Source: JAMLHH01 sp037189845
Lineage (GTDB): Bacteria; Bacteroidota; Bacteroidia; Chitinophagales; JADIYW01
Direction of reading: 5' to 3'
Length of the DNA: 64,000 nucleotides
Assembly (NCBI GenBank): GCA_037189845.1
Contig: JBBCIS010000010.1
Coordinates: forward strand, 1 to 64,000
Positions 35,816 through 43,303 of this stretch are shown piece by piece (position 1 is the stretch's first letter; every line of letters starts with the position of its first letter). The position numbers and the translations under genes were made by a program. The notes under the pieces are model-generated. The model had not been told where the DNA came from. It saw nothing but the letters and a program-made list of their open reading frames with translations, and did not search any database.

Positions 35816-36991
35816 ATGTATTCGGCAATAAAAGGTATAACACTAACAATCGCTTTGGTATTTGGTTCAGTATTTCTGAACTTTTCTATCGCTCAGGACT
35901 CTATTCAAAAGGTAGAAGCAGCAGTTGCAGCACCTTATTCAGACGAAGTACATGCTGATCATTCCTCACATGGTGAAGAGCACGGTGATGCACATGCTGA
36001 CGCTCATGACGAAGCTCCTCACGGAGAAGAAGCTCATGCAGATGCCAGTGATCCGATTGCTGCTATCATGCATCATATTTCTGATGCAAACGAATTTCAT
36101 ATCTGGGGGCATACATCTCTGCCGCTTCCGGTGATTATCAGAAAAGCAGACGGTTCATGGTCTACCGGTATGTCATCACAATATCATGCAGAAAAAGACG
36201 GATTAATCCTTTCTCATGGCAGAATTGTAGATGCATCTACTCATACTACGGAAGGATTACTCGACTTATCTATTACAAAAAACGTATTTATGATGTTATT
36301 GTCATTGATCGTTTTGACATTGATATTCTTCTCGATGAAATCTGCATATTCTAAAAGAGGAGTTACTTCAGCACCCAAAGGATTACAATCTTTCCTGGAG
36401 CCTATCATTACATTTGTAATTGATGATGTTGCTAAGCCAAACTTAGGTAAGCAATATGAGAAGTTTGTTCCATACTTATTATGTGCATTCTTCTTTATAC
36501 TCATCAATAACTTATTAGGTCTTGTGCCTTTCTTCCCTGGAAGTGCTAACCTCACTGGAAATATATCTGTGACCTTGACAATGGCTGTAATGACATTCGT
36601 TGTTACCAATATCAGTGGCAATAAGCATTATTGGCAGCACGTTTTTGCAATGCCTGGCGTTCCGAAATTGGTATTGCTGATTGTTACTCCTTTAGAGATT
36701 ATCGGTTTATTGACGAAGCCATTTGCTTTGATGATGCGTCTTTTTGCAAATATTACTGCGGGTCACATCATCATCCTTTCCCTCGTAAGCTTGATTTTCA
36801 TTCTTGGTGAAAATGGAAAATCTATTGGCGGAGCAACAGGAGGAGCAGCTATTGCAGTTCCATTCGTACTCTTTATGAATGCATTGGAGTTATTGGTTGC
36901 ATTCCTGCAGGCATACATCTTCACCTTGCTGTCAGCTATCTTCATCGGTATGGCTATCGAAGAACATCATCACGAAGAGGCACATCACTAA
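35816..36991 (+). CDS. atpB: F0F1 ATP synthase subunit a
   Basis: Subunit a forms the proton half-channels beside the c-ring. The 391-residue protein carries the functional helix with MMRLFANITAGHIIILSLVS (essential Arg) and several further membrane spans. Its N-terminus is unusual against E. coli (271 residues): a signal-peptide-like start, then about 50 residues dense in His, Asp and Glu (for example DEAPHGEEAHADASD) before the first membrane helix. The C-terminus is also His-rich. Such extensions occur in other Bacteroidota. First gene of the operon. Confidence 0.95.
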   Translation: MYSAIKGITLTIALVFGSVFLNFSIAQDSIQKVEAAVAAPYSDEVHADHSSHGEEHGDAHADAHDEAPHGEEAHADASDPIAAIMHHISDANEFHIWGHTSLPLPVIIRKADGSWSTGMSSQYHAEKDGLILSHGRIVDASTHTTEGLLDLSITKNVFMMLLSLIVLTLIFFSMKSAYSKRGVTSAPKGLQSFLEPIITFVIDDVAKPNLGKQYEKFVPYLLCAFFFILINNLLGLVPFFPGSANLTGNISVTLTMAVMTFVVTNISGNKHYWQHVFAMPGVPKLVLLIVTPLEIIGLLTKPFALMMRLFANITAGHIIILSLVSLIFILGENGKSIGGATGGAAIAVPFVLFMNALELLVAFLQAYIFTLLSAIFIGMAIEEHHHEEAHH

Positions 36992-37040
36992 AAATTAATT
37001 AGAAACCCAATTCAAATAAAATCATTCAAACACGAAAATT

Positions 37041-37247
37041 ATGATTACAGGATTTGCAGCTTTAGGAGCAGGTTTGGCAGCTCTTGGTGCAGGTATCGGC
37101 ATCGGTTCTATTGGTGGAAAAGCTATGGAAGCTATTGCACGTCAACCTGAAGCAGCTGGTGACATTAGAGGAGCTATGATCGTTGCTTCTGCACTTGTTG
37201 AAGGTGCGGCACTTGCAGCTATCGTTATCTCATTCCTTGTTGCTTAA
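37041..37247 (+). CDS. atpE: F0F1 ATP synthase subunit c
   Basis: The 68-residue proteolipid has two transmembrane helices around the conserved polar loop (ARQPEAAGDIRG). The proton-binding glutamate is in VEGAALAAIVISFLVA of the second helix. The sodium-binding signature residues are not evident, which suggests proton coupling. A hairpin with a T-run follows within 22 bp, which may shape the high relative expression this subunit needs. Confidence 0.95.
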   Translation: MITGFAALGAGLAALGAGIGIGSIGGKAMEAIARQPEAAGDIRGAMIVASALVEGAALAAIVISFLVA

Positions 37248-37267
37248 TAAGCTAAACAAACGATTAA

Positions 37268-37291
37268 AGGGGGCATAGTCCCCCTCTTTTT
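37268..37291 (+). terminator. Terminator-like hairpin inside the atp operon (attenuator candidate)
   Basis: AGGGGG (37268-37273) and CCCCCT (37280-37285) form a 6-bp GC stem with a 6-nt loop followed by TCTTTTT. It lies between atpE and atpF. As the operon clearly continues, partial termination or 3'-end stabilisation of the atpBE message is more likely than full termination. Confidence 0.65.
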
Positions 37292-37316
37292 AAGACCTTA
37301 AACAATTCAACTATAT

Positions 37317-37823
37317 ATGTTGCTTTTCGATGCAATGGAGTTAATTACTCCGAATTTAGGATTGGTCTTCTGGACGACTATCTGTTTTCTTATCTTTTGG
37401 TTTTTGGTAGGTAAATTTGCATTCAAACCGATTGCAAAGGCTATCAGATCCAGAGAAGAATCTATTGAGAATGCGTTGGCAAGTGCTCAGAAAGCTAAAG
37501 AAGAGATGTTGAAATTGCAATCTGACAATCAGGCTGCTATCAAACAAGCTCAACAGGAGGCTTCTCAAATCTTAAAAGAAGCGAGTGAATTAAAAGCTTC
37601 TATTGAGAGCAATGCTCAGGCTAAAGCCAAAGAAGAAGCTACCCGCATTGTCGCTGAAGCTCGTGCAGAAATCCAGAAACAAAAAGAATCTGCAGTTTTA
37701 GAAGTAAAACAGGAAGTAAGTAAATTGGCTGTTCAGATTGCTGAAAAAGTTCTTGAGAGAGAATTATCTGAATCTAAAGATCAACAAGCGCTTATTTCTG
37801 ATTTAGTAGACAAACTAAACTAA
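37317..37823 (+). CDS. atpF: F0F1 ATP synthase subunit b
   Basis: Subunit b is the peripheral stalk that holds F1 against rotation. One N-terminal transmembrane helix (LGLVFWTTICFLIFWFLV) precedes a long charged coiled coil. The protein is 168 residues from the ATG at 37317; an in-frame ATG at 37335 (MELITPNLGL) matches related proteins better and may be the real start. It follows the atpE hairpin and precedes atpH by 9 bp. Confidence 0.92.
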   Translation: MLLFDAMELITPNLGLVFWTTICFLIFWFLVGKFAFKPIAKAIRSREESIENALASAQKAKEEMLKLQSDNQAAIKQAQQEASQILKEASELKASIESNAQAKAKEEATRIVAEARAEIQKQKESAVLEVKQEVSKLAVQIAEKVLERELSESKDQQALISDLVDKLN

Positions 37824-37832
37824 TCGCCTACT

Positions 37833-38375
37833 ATGTCAGCTGATAAATTAGCAAAAAGATATGCAAAGGCTTTGTTTGACGATGCTGTTGCAAAAGGTAC
37901 TATAGAAACTGTCAATAATGACATGAAACTGGTAGCTAAGACTGTTGCTGATTCTAAAGAACTAAAAGTGTTTCTGAAGAGTCCTATCATCAAGTCTGCA
38001 AAAAAAATCAGCGCGTTAAAACAAATTTTTGGTGATAACATCTCAGCTGAATCCAATGCTTTGATATTATTACTGATAGATAACAGCAGAGAAGGCTACT
38101 TGGGAGATATTGCTACTTTCTTCAATAAATTCTATAACGAGTATCACCACATTTTAGAAGTTAAAATCACAACGGCTGTGCCTTTAGATGATGCGACTGA
38201 GCAATTGGTAAGAAAAGCTATTGCGTCTAAAGTAGGAGATAAAAAATTGATTATAAAATCTACCATAGATAAAGATATCCTTGGAGGTTTTATTGTTGAT
38301 TTAGGCAATAAAGTTTACGATGCAAGTGTGCGTAATAAACTGAGCAATATTGCAAACGAATTGATTTACAATTAA
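37833..38375 (+). CDS. atpH: F0F1 ATP synthase subunit delta
   Basis: The 180-residue delta subunit links the top of F1 to the b-subunit stalk. It begins MSADKLAKRYAKALFDDAV, the typical helical delta start, and ends in the conserved KDILGGFIVDLGNKVYDASV segment. The length is standard. It lies 23 bp before atpA. Confidence 0.93.
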   Translation: MSADKLAKRYAKALFDDAVAKGTIETVNNDMKLVAKTVADSKELKVFLKSPIIKSAKKISALKQIFGDNISAESNALILLLIDNSREGYLGDIATFFNKFYNEYHHILEVKITTAVPLDDATEQLVRKAIASKVGDKKLIIKSTIDKDILGGFIVDLGNKVYDASVRNKLSNIANELIYN

Positions 38376-38398
38376 AATAACAGAATAAAACAATAATC

Positions 38399-39976
38399 AT
38401 GGTAGAGGTAAGACCTGATGAAATCTCAGCCATACTCAGACAACAGTTATCTAATGTAGATACTGCTACCCAGCTTGAAGAAGTGGGTACTGTACTTCAG
38501 GTAGGTGATGGTATTGCGAGGGTATATGGACTCACAGAAGTGAAAGCTGGTGAGCTCGTACAGTTCCAGAATGGACAAAAAGCAATCGCTTTGAACCTTG
38601 AAGAAGACAACGTGGGTGTCGTATTGATGGGTTCTTCTGAAGAAGTAAAAGAAGGTGATATCGTTAAAAGAACAGGACAAATCGCATCTATCAACGTAGG
38701 TGAAGGTATGCTTGGACGTGTTGTAAACACATTAGGCGAGCCTATCGATGGTAAAGGTCCTGTCACTGGCCAGACTTATGCGATGCCGCTTGAGCGCAGA
38801 GCTCCCGGGGTTATCTACAGACAGCCGGTAAATGAGCCGCTTCAAACCGGTATCAAATCTATCGATGCAATGATTCCAATCGGTCGTGGACAACGTGAGT
38901 TGATCATCGGTGACCGTCAGGTTGGTAAAACTGCTATTGCAATTGATACTATCCTGAATCAAAAAGAATTCTACGATAAAGGTGAACCTGTATACTGTAT
39001 ATATGTAGCTTGTGGCCAAAAAGCATCTACTGTTGCCGGTATCGTGAAAACTTTAGAACAATATGGTGCTATGGCTTATACAGTAGTTGTTTCTGCTTCT
39101 GCTGCTGACCCTGCTCCGCTTCAGTTCTATGCACCATTCGCAGGCTGCGCTATTGGTGAATATTTCCGTGATACAGGACGTCCTGCATTGATTGTTTATG
39201 ATGATTTGTCTAAACAGGCAGTAGCTTACCGTGAGGTATCATTGTTGCTTCGCCGTCCTCCGGGTCGTGAGGCTTATCCTGGAGACGTATTCTACTTACA
39301 CTCCCGTTTATTGGAGCGTGCAGCAAAAATCAATGCTAAGCAAGAGATCGCTCAGGCGATGAATGACTTACCGGAATCTTTGAAATCTGTAGTAAAAGGC
39401 GGTGGTTCATTGACAGCTCTTCCTATCATTGAGACACAAGCTGGTGACGTTTCTGCATATATTCCGACTAACGTAATTTCTATTACTGACGGTCAGATCT
39501 TCCTGGAATCTAACTTGTTTAACGCAGGTATCCGTCCGGCGATCAACGTAGGTATCTCTGTATCTCGTGTGGGTGGTAACGCTCAGATTAAATCTATGAA
39601 AAAAGTATCTGGTACATTAAAACTTGACCAGGCACAATATCGCGAGTTGGAAGCATTTTCTAAATTTGGTTCTGATCTGGATGCAGCTACTGCTTCAGTT
39701 TTGGAAAAAGGTAAGAGAAACGTGGAAATCCTTAAGCAACCACAATTCTCTCCGGCTAGTGTTGAGAAACAAGTTGCAATCATCTACTTAGGTACTAAAG
39801 GTTTGTTGAGAAACGTTGCAGTAAGCAAAGTTCGTCAGTTTGAAGAAGATTTCCTGAACAGACTGGAAGCAAAACATCCTGAGGTATTGGCTGATTTCAG
39901 AAAAGGTGGTTTGTCTGATGATTCAACTTCTAAAGTAGAAGCATTGGCAAAAGAAATGGAAGGTTCTTACGCATAG
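38399..39976 (+). CDS. atpA: F0F1 ATP synthase subunit alpha
   Basis: The 525-residue alpha subunit forms the non-catalytic nucleotide sites of F1. The P-loop GDRQVGKTAIAIDT is present, as are the alpha signature PAINVGISVSRVGG and the arginine-finger region. The length is normal. Its catalytic partner beta (atpD) is not in this operon, consistent with the split arrangement known in Bacteroidota. Confidence 0.97.
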   Translation: MVEVRPDEISAILRQQLSNVDTATQLEEVGTVLQVGDGIARVYGLTEVKAGELVQFQNGQKAIALNLEEDNVGVVLMGSSEEVKEGDIVKRTGQIASINVGEGMLGRVVNTLGEPIDGKGPVTGQTYAMPLERRAPGVIYRQPVNEPLQTGIKSIDAMIPIGRGQRELIIGDRQVGKTAIAIDTILNQKEFYDKGEPVYCIYVACGQKASTVAGIVKTLEQYGAMAYTVVVSASAADPAPLQFYAPFAGCAIGEYFRDTGRPALIVYDDLSKQAVAYREVSLLLRRPPGREAYPGDVFYLHSRLLERAAKINAKQEIAQAMNDLPESLKSVVKGGGSLTALPIIETQAGDVSAYIPTNVISITDGQIFLESNLFNAGIRPAINVGISVSRVGGNAQIKSMKKVSGTLKLDQAQYRELEAFSKFGSDLDAATASVLEKGKRNVEILKQPQFSPASVEKQVAIIYLGTKGLLRNVAVSKVRQFEEDFLNRLEAKHPEVLADFRKGGLSDDSTSKVEALAKEMEGSYA

Positions 39977-40041
39977 TCTTTTGATTACGATTTGAGAATT
40001 TGAAGACGAATTAGATTAATCATACCATTAACATTTAACAA

Positions 40042-40926
40042 GTGGGAGCAAATTTAAAAGAAGTACGATTGAGGATAGCATCAGTAAAATCTACGATGCA
40101 GATCACAAAAGCCATGAAAATGGTTTCTGCTTCAAAGCTTCGTCGTGCTACGGATAAAATCGTACAAATCCGCCCTTATGCCAACCAGCTGAATGAAGTG
40201 TTGACAAATATTGTGAGCAATCTTCAGGGAGAACTGAACTTAAATCTTGCTGAAAATCGCGAGCTGAAAAAAGTACTCATCGTAGTTGTTACAGGTGACA
40301 AAGGTTTGTGTGGTGGTTTTAATGCCAATGTGATTAAGCTTACAAAAAACCTGATCAGTGAAAAATATGCTGATCTGAATGCTCAGGGTGGGGTAGAGCT
40401 ACTCTTTGTTGGTAAAAAAGGTTTAGACGGCTTTAAAGCTTTTGCAGGATATAAAAATAGCGCTTACTCAAATATCTTAAGCAAATTGAATTTTGAAACT
40501 GCTGCTGAAGTTGCAGAGGATGTCATTGCACAGTTTGTGAAAGGTGAATACGACAGGGTAGAGGTTGTATATAATATGTTTAAAAATGCAGCTGTACAAA
40601 TACCAACAGCAGAGCAGTTTTTGCCTATACAAACAAATACTCCTGAAAGTGGTGCATCTTCAGCAGACTATATTTTTGAGCCGGGTAAAGAAGAAATTTT
40701 AGAGTCTTTGATTCCAAAAATTTTAAAAACTCAGTTCTTCAGATTCTTATTGGATTCCAATGCCTCAGAGCATGGTTCCCGTATGACTGCTATGGACAAA
40801 GCTACAGATAATGCAAATGAGTTATTGAAAGGCTTGAATATCATGTACAACAGAGCACGTCAGGCTGCAATTACAACTGAGCTTTCAGAGATTGTGAGTG
40901 GTGCTGCGGCATTATCTTCAGAATAA
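40042..40926 (+). CDS. atpG: F0F1 ATP synthase subunit gamma (GTG start)
   Basis: The 294-residue gamma subunit is the rotating shaft. The start is a GTG (GTGGGAGCA), giving MGANLKEVRLRIASVKSTMQ; no in-frame ATG fits the conserved N-terminus. The C-terminal helix NELLKGLNIMYNRARQAAIT with TELSEIVSGA is the classical signature. It lies 65 bp after atpA and ends the operon, with a terminator 25 bp later and no atpC. Confidence 0.95.
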   Translation: MGANLKEVRLRIASVKSTMQITKAMKMVSASKLRRATDKIVQIRPYANQLNEVLTNIVSNLQGELNLNLAENRELKKVLIVVVTGDKGLCGGFNANVIKLTKNLISEKYADLNAQGGVELLFVGKKGLDGFKAFAGYKNSAYSNILSKLNFETAAEVAEDVIAQFVKGEYDRVEVVYNMFKNAAVQIPTAEQFLPIQTNTPESGASSADYIFEPGKEEILESLIPKILKTQFFRFLLDSNASEHGSRMTAMDKATDNANELLKGLNIMYNRARQAAITTELSEIVSGAAALSSE

Positions 40927-40950
40927 TTCAAACGTATCAGTTTACAATAC

Positions 40951-40990
40951 AATTCCGGATGGTTTCATTACTGTCCGGAATTTTTTGTTT
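40951..40990 (+). terminator. Terminator of the atp operon
   Basis: AATTCCGGA (40951-40959) and TCCGGAATT (40974-40982) form a 9-bp stem followed by T residues. It marks the end of atpBEFHAG. Confidence 0.9.
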
Positions 40991-41059
40991 ATATTGAGAT
41001 TTCCGTCAAAATAATTGTACCTGAAATAGTAAAGACCTTTTTTCTATAAACATACATTA

Positions 41060-41205
41060 TAAAGATGAAGTGCTTCCGCCACCCGCCACGATGAACAAGC
41101 TGGCGAACAGACGACAGATAAGTAGCGGACAAGTTAAGCATAACAGAGTCGCACGATGTCATTGGTTCCGCCGAACCACTTAGTTAGGTTTCTGAAAGAA
41201 CTCAG
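41060..41205. other. GC-richer intergenic island with inverted repeats
   Basis: Within AT-rich flanks this stretch is clearly richer in G and C and carries no supported gene. It contains CGCCA/TGGCG arms at 41084-41088 and 41101-41105, and a TGGTTC-cgcc-GAACCA hairpin at 41163-41178. It ends in GTTAGGT (41183-41189). The rest of the 40991-41483 gap is AT-rich with nothing else recognised except a palindrome at 41420. It may be the remnant of a mobile or repeat element. Confidence 0.4.
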
Positions 41206-41419
41206 TTAACATCCATAATATGGCTTATCTTTATACAATCTTCAACAAATCGCTGACATTCTTGTTATGAAGCTCCTTGTATTTGTTAGGCAATTTGTGT
41301 GAAGCTTATAATATATTTATTATGTATTAAGTGCAGACTAATGAATGTCTGCGTCGCAATATTTGAGCTCTCTCAATGTTTATAAATGCGGTAGATGCAC
41401 GGGATTTAAAAAAAATATT

Positions 41420-41439
41420 TATGTTTGGTAACAAACATA
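41420..41439 (+). promoter_or_regulatory. Palindrome overlapping a -7 box upstream of the CAP lipoprotein gene
   Basis: TATGTTTG-GTAA-CAAACATA is a perfect 8-bp inverted repeat. Each arm reads TAnnTTTG on its own strand, so it could be a symmetric pair of -7 boxes or an operator over one. The plus-strand copy would give a leader of about 50 nt to the ATG at 41484. Confidence 0.4.
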
Positions 41440-41483
41440 GTCTTTCATCAGCATTAATTTAATAAAAATCAACTCCAATATTT

Positions 41484-42014
41484 ATGGATGCTAATTTTTT
41501 TAAGGTAAATGTCAATCTAAAAAACAGAATATTCCTTTGGGGATTATTCTTACTTATTTTTCTCAATGGTTGTAAGAAAGATGTCTTGAAGCCTTCGGAT
41601 GAAGAAATACCCGAAGATCCGTTTCGAGCTGAACTGCTGGAATTAGTCAACGCTTACCGTCAGACCGGTTGCGACTGCGGTGGTGTATATTTCGCTCCCG
41701 TAGAGCCTGTCGTGTGGAATGATTTATTGGAACTAGCTGCAAAAAATCATACGAAAGACATGGAGAAAGGAAATTTTTTCAGCCACACCGGATCAGATGG
41801 GAATAATCCGGCATACAGAATTAAAGCCGTAGGATATAACGCTTCTACATGGGGCGAAAATATTGCAAAGGGTTATCCTACAGCAAAGAGTGCCGTCCAG
41901 GGTTGGATCAAAAGCGAGGGTCATTGCAAAAATATTATGAATCCTGCTTTTCAGGACATGGGAGTAGCCGTGAAAGGAACACTCTGGACACAAGTGTTTG
42001 GTAAGAAGAAATAG
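41484..42014 (+). CDS. CAP-domain lipoprotein (SCP/PR1-like)
   Basis: The 176-residue product has an N-terminal hydrophobic segment ending in a lipobox-like LIFLNGCKKD, so it is probably a lipoprotein. The CAP domain follows: LLELVNAYRQTGCDCGG, VWNDLLELAAKNHTKDM, FFSHTGSDGNNP, GENIAKGYPTAKSAVQGW and SEGHCKNIMNP. The conserved His and Glu positions of the CAP cavity are present. The function of bacterial members is mostly unknown. It stands alone in an otherwise gene-poor stretch. Confidence 0.88.
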   Translation: MDANFFKVNVNLKNRIFLWGLFLLIFLNGCKKDVLKPSDEEIPEDPFRAELLELVNAYRQTGCDCGGVYFAPVEPVVWNDLLELAAKNHTKDMEKGNFFSHTGSDGNNPAYRIKAVGYNASTWGENIAKGYPTAKSAVQGWIKSEGHCKNIMNPAFQDMGVAVKGTLWTQVFGKKK

Positions 42015-42026
42015 ACAAGATGGTTA

Positions 42027-42188
42027 TTACTGATCATAGGATAAAATGTGCAGGGTGGCTTTTACGAACTTTGTGTCTTCCTCCTTCAGTGGATGATACA
42101 TTGTGACTTTGTCTGGCACAACAAACTTCTTCAATGCTTTGCTGGAAAACGATATGCCTACGATAGTGAAAATAGTACAGACCTGTAA
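42027..42188 (-). pseudogene. Decayed coding fragment, unknown
   Basis: A minus-strand frame encodes about 53 residues, including ISFSSKALKKFVVPDKVTMY and the tail KFVKATLHILSYDQ before a TAA at 42027-42029. It is preceded in frame by a stop and has no good start. The composition looks protein-like, so it is probably the 3' remnant of a lost gene. I do not recognise the family. Confidence 0.35.
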
Positions 42189-42359
42189 TTAGTTCTCAAA
42201 GTATTTTCCGGCAGAATATCTAAAATTTGTTTGATAGTCAAACAGAATCTGAAACTTTTCTGATTACTGTATATCAGTATATAATACGATAATGATTTTT
42301 ATATCTGACCAAACTCACAATATACTGTGTCCATAAGTAGTGTAGGTCTTGGAGTTCTG

Positions 42360-42494
42360 CTAGGTGTTTTTGTTCCACAATATAATGGCATCCGCATCTC
42401 CGGTACCTGACCAGGAGAATGTTGCTTCACTTCCGGCAACAGATATCTGTAAATTGGCAGGAGTCCCGCAATTTTGGGCGTTGGTATGAGCCAC
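42360..42494 (-). pseudogene. Decayed fragment of a secreted fibronectin-III-like protein
   Basis: A minus-strand frame reads NCGTPANLQISVAGSEATFS followed by W-S-G-T-G-D-A-D-A and L-W-N-K-N-T, then TAG at 42360-42362. This resembles the start of an Fn3-type domain in secreted Bacteroidota proteins. A stop lies upstream in frame, and a neighbouring frame reads ISKDSIAIAEYWDRW, so a frameshift is likely. No intact gene can be built. Confidence 0.45.
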
Positions 42495-42715
42495 CTATCC
42501 CAATATTCAGCAATAGCAATACTGTCTTTGGAAATGTTGTATATGCAACTTGGATACAGTGTTCATGGGCATGTCAGCTATAAATTAACAATAAGTAAGT
42601 AAATATAAATTATGGTATTTAGGAAAATAATTTCTGGGATAGAAGATAAAAACGATAGAATCCGAAAACTTAATAGCGTAATATTCCGAAAGGAATCAAA
42701 TATGGTTTTTACTCT
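42495..42715. other. Gene-free stretch before scpB
   Basis: Apart from the two fragments above, the 42015-42727 gap holds no supported gene. This last part is AT-rich and includes short A/T runs. A possible -7 box TACCTTTG (42716-42723) sits only 4 nt before the scpB ATG. Confidence 0.45.
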
Positions 42716-42727
42716 TACCTTTGTCTC

Positions 42728-43303
42728 ATGAACATACGTGCCCGGATTGAAGCCATTATCTTCAGTGCAGAACAACCGGTTCTCTTAGAGGATATAGTGG
42801 CTTTTTTCTCAAAACAATATGGCATTGAATATAGTTTAGAAGAGATACTGAATGGTCTGGAAGAATCAGTAAAATTTTACGAGGAACAACCGGCTATTCC
42901 TTTCGGAATTGTACAAACCGGAGGAGGATATCTGTTTAGAACAAAATCGGATTATCATTTGCTGATAGCTTCTTATCTTCAAAGGAATTCCGTAAAAAAG
43001 CTGACAAATGCTGCTTTGGAAACTCTGGCAGTAGTGGCATATAAACAACCAGTTACTAAATCTGAAGTGGAAATCATCAGAGGAGTAAATTGCGATTATA
43101 CTATCCAGAAGCTCATGGAAAAAGAGCTCATCGAGCTGAAAGGCAGAAGTGAAGAAGTAGGCAGGCCTTTATTATATGGTACTACCGCTTACTTTTTAGA
43201 GTATTTTGGGATCAATAGCTTACATGAGTTACCCAAATTGAAAGAATTTATAGAAACAGAAAATCAAATAGGTGAAAAGGAAAACATCATCCAACAAGAC
43301 TGA
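42728..43303 (+). CDS. scpB: Segregation and condensation protein B
   Basis: ScpB is the winged-helix partner of SMC-ScpA in chromosome compaction. The 191-residue protein has two winged-helix domains, with the signature KLTNAALETLAVVAYKQPVT followed by EVEIIRGVN and the late GRSEEVGRPLLYGTT. The length is normal. scpA is not adjacent. Its 3' end overlaps the next gene by 32 bases, the familiar scpB-pseudouridine synthase arrangement. Confidence 0.93.
   Translation: MNIRARIEAIIFSAEQPVLLEDIVAFFSKQYGIEYSLEEILNGLEESVKFYEEQPAIPFGIVQTGGGYLFRTKSDYHLLIASYLQRNSVKKLTNAALETLAVVAYKQPVTKSEVEIIRGVNCDYTIQKLMEKELIELKGRSEEVGRPLLYGTTAYFLEYFGINSLHELPKLKEFIETENQIGEKENIIQQD

Noticed and set aside
40988..41059. 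Missing atpC-like gene after atpG
   Set aside because: No frame of suitable length or sequence is present after the terminator.
41147..41189. Integron attC site (GTTAGGT at the end with a hairpin)
   Set aside because: Only the 3' GTTRRRY box fits. The 5' partner is imperfect (GCATAAC), L boxes are not clear and no integrase is in the window.
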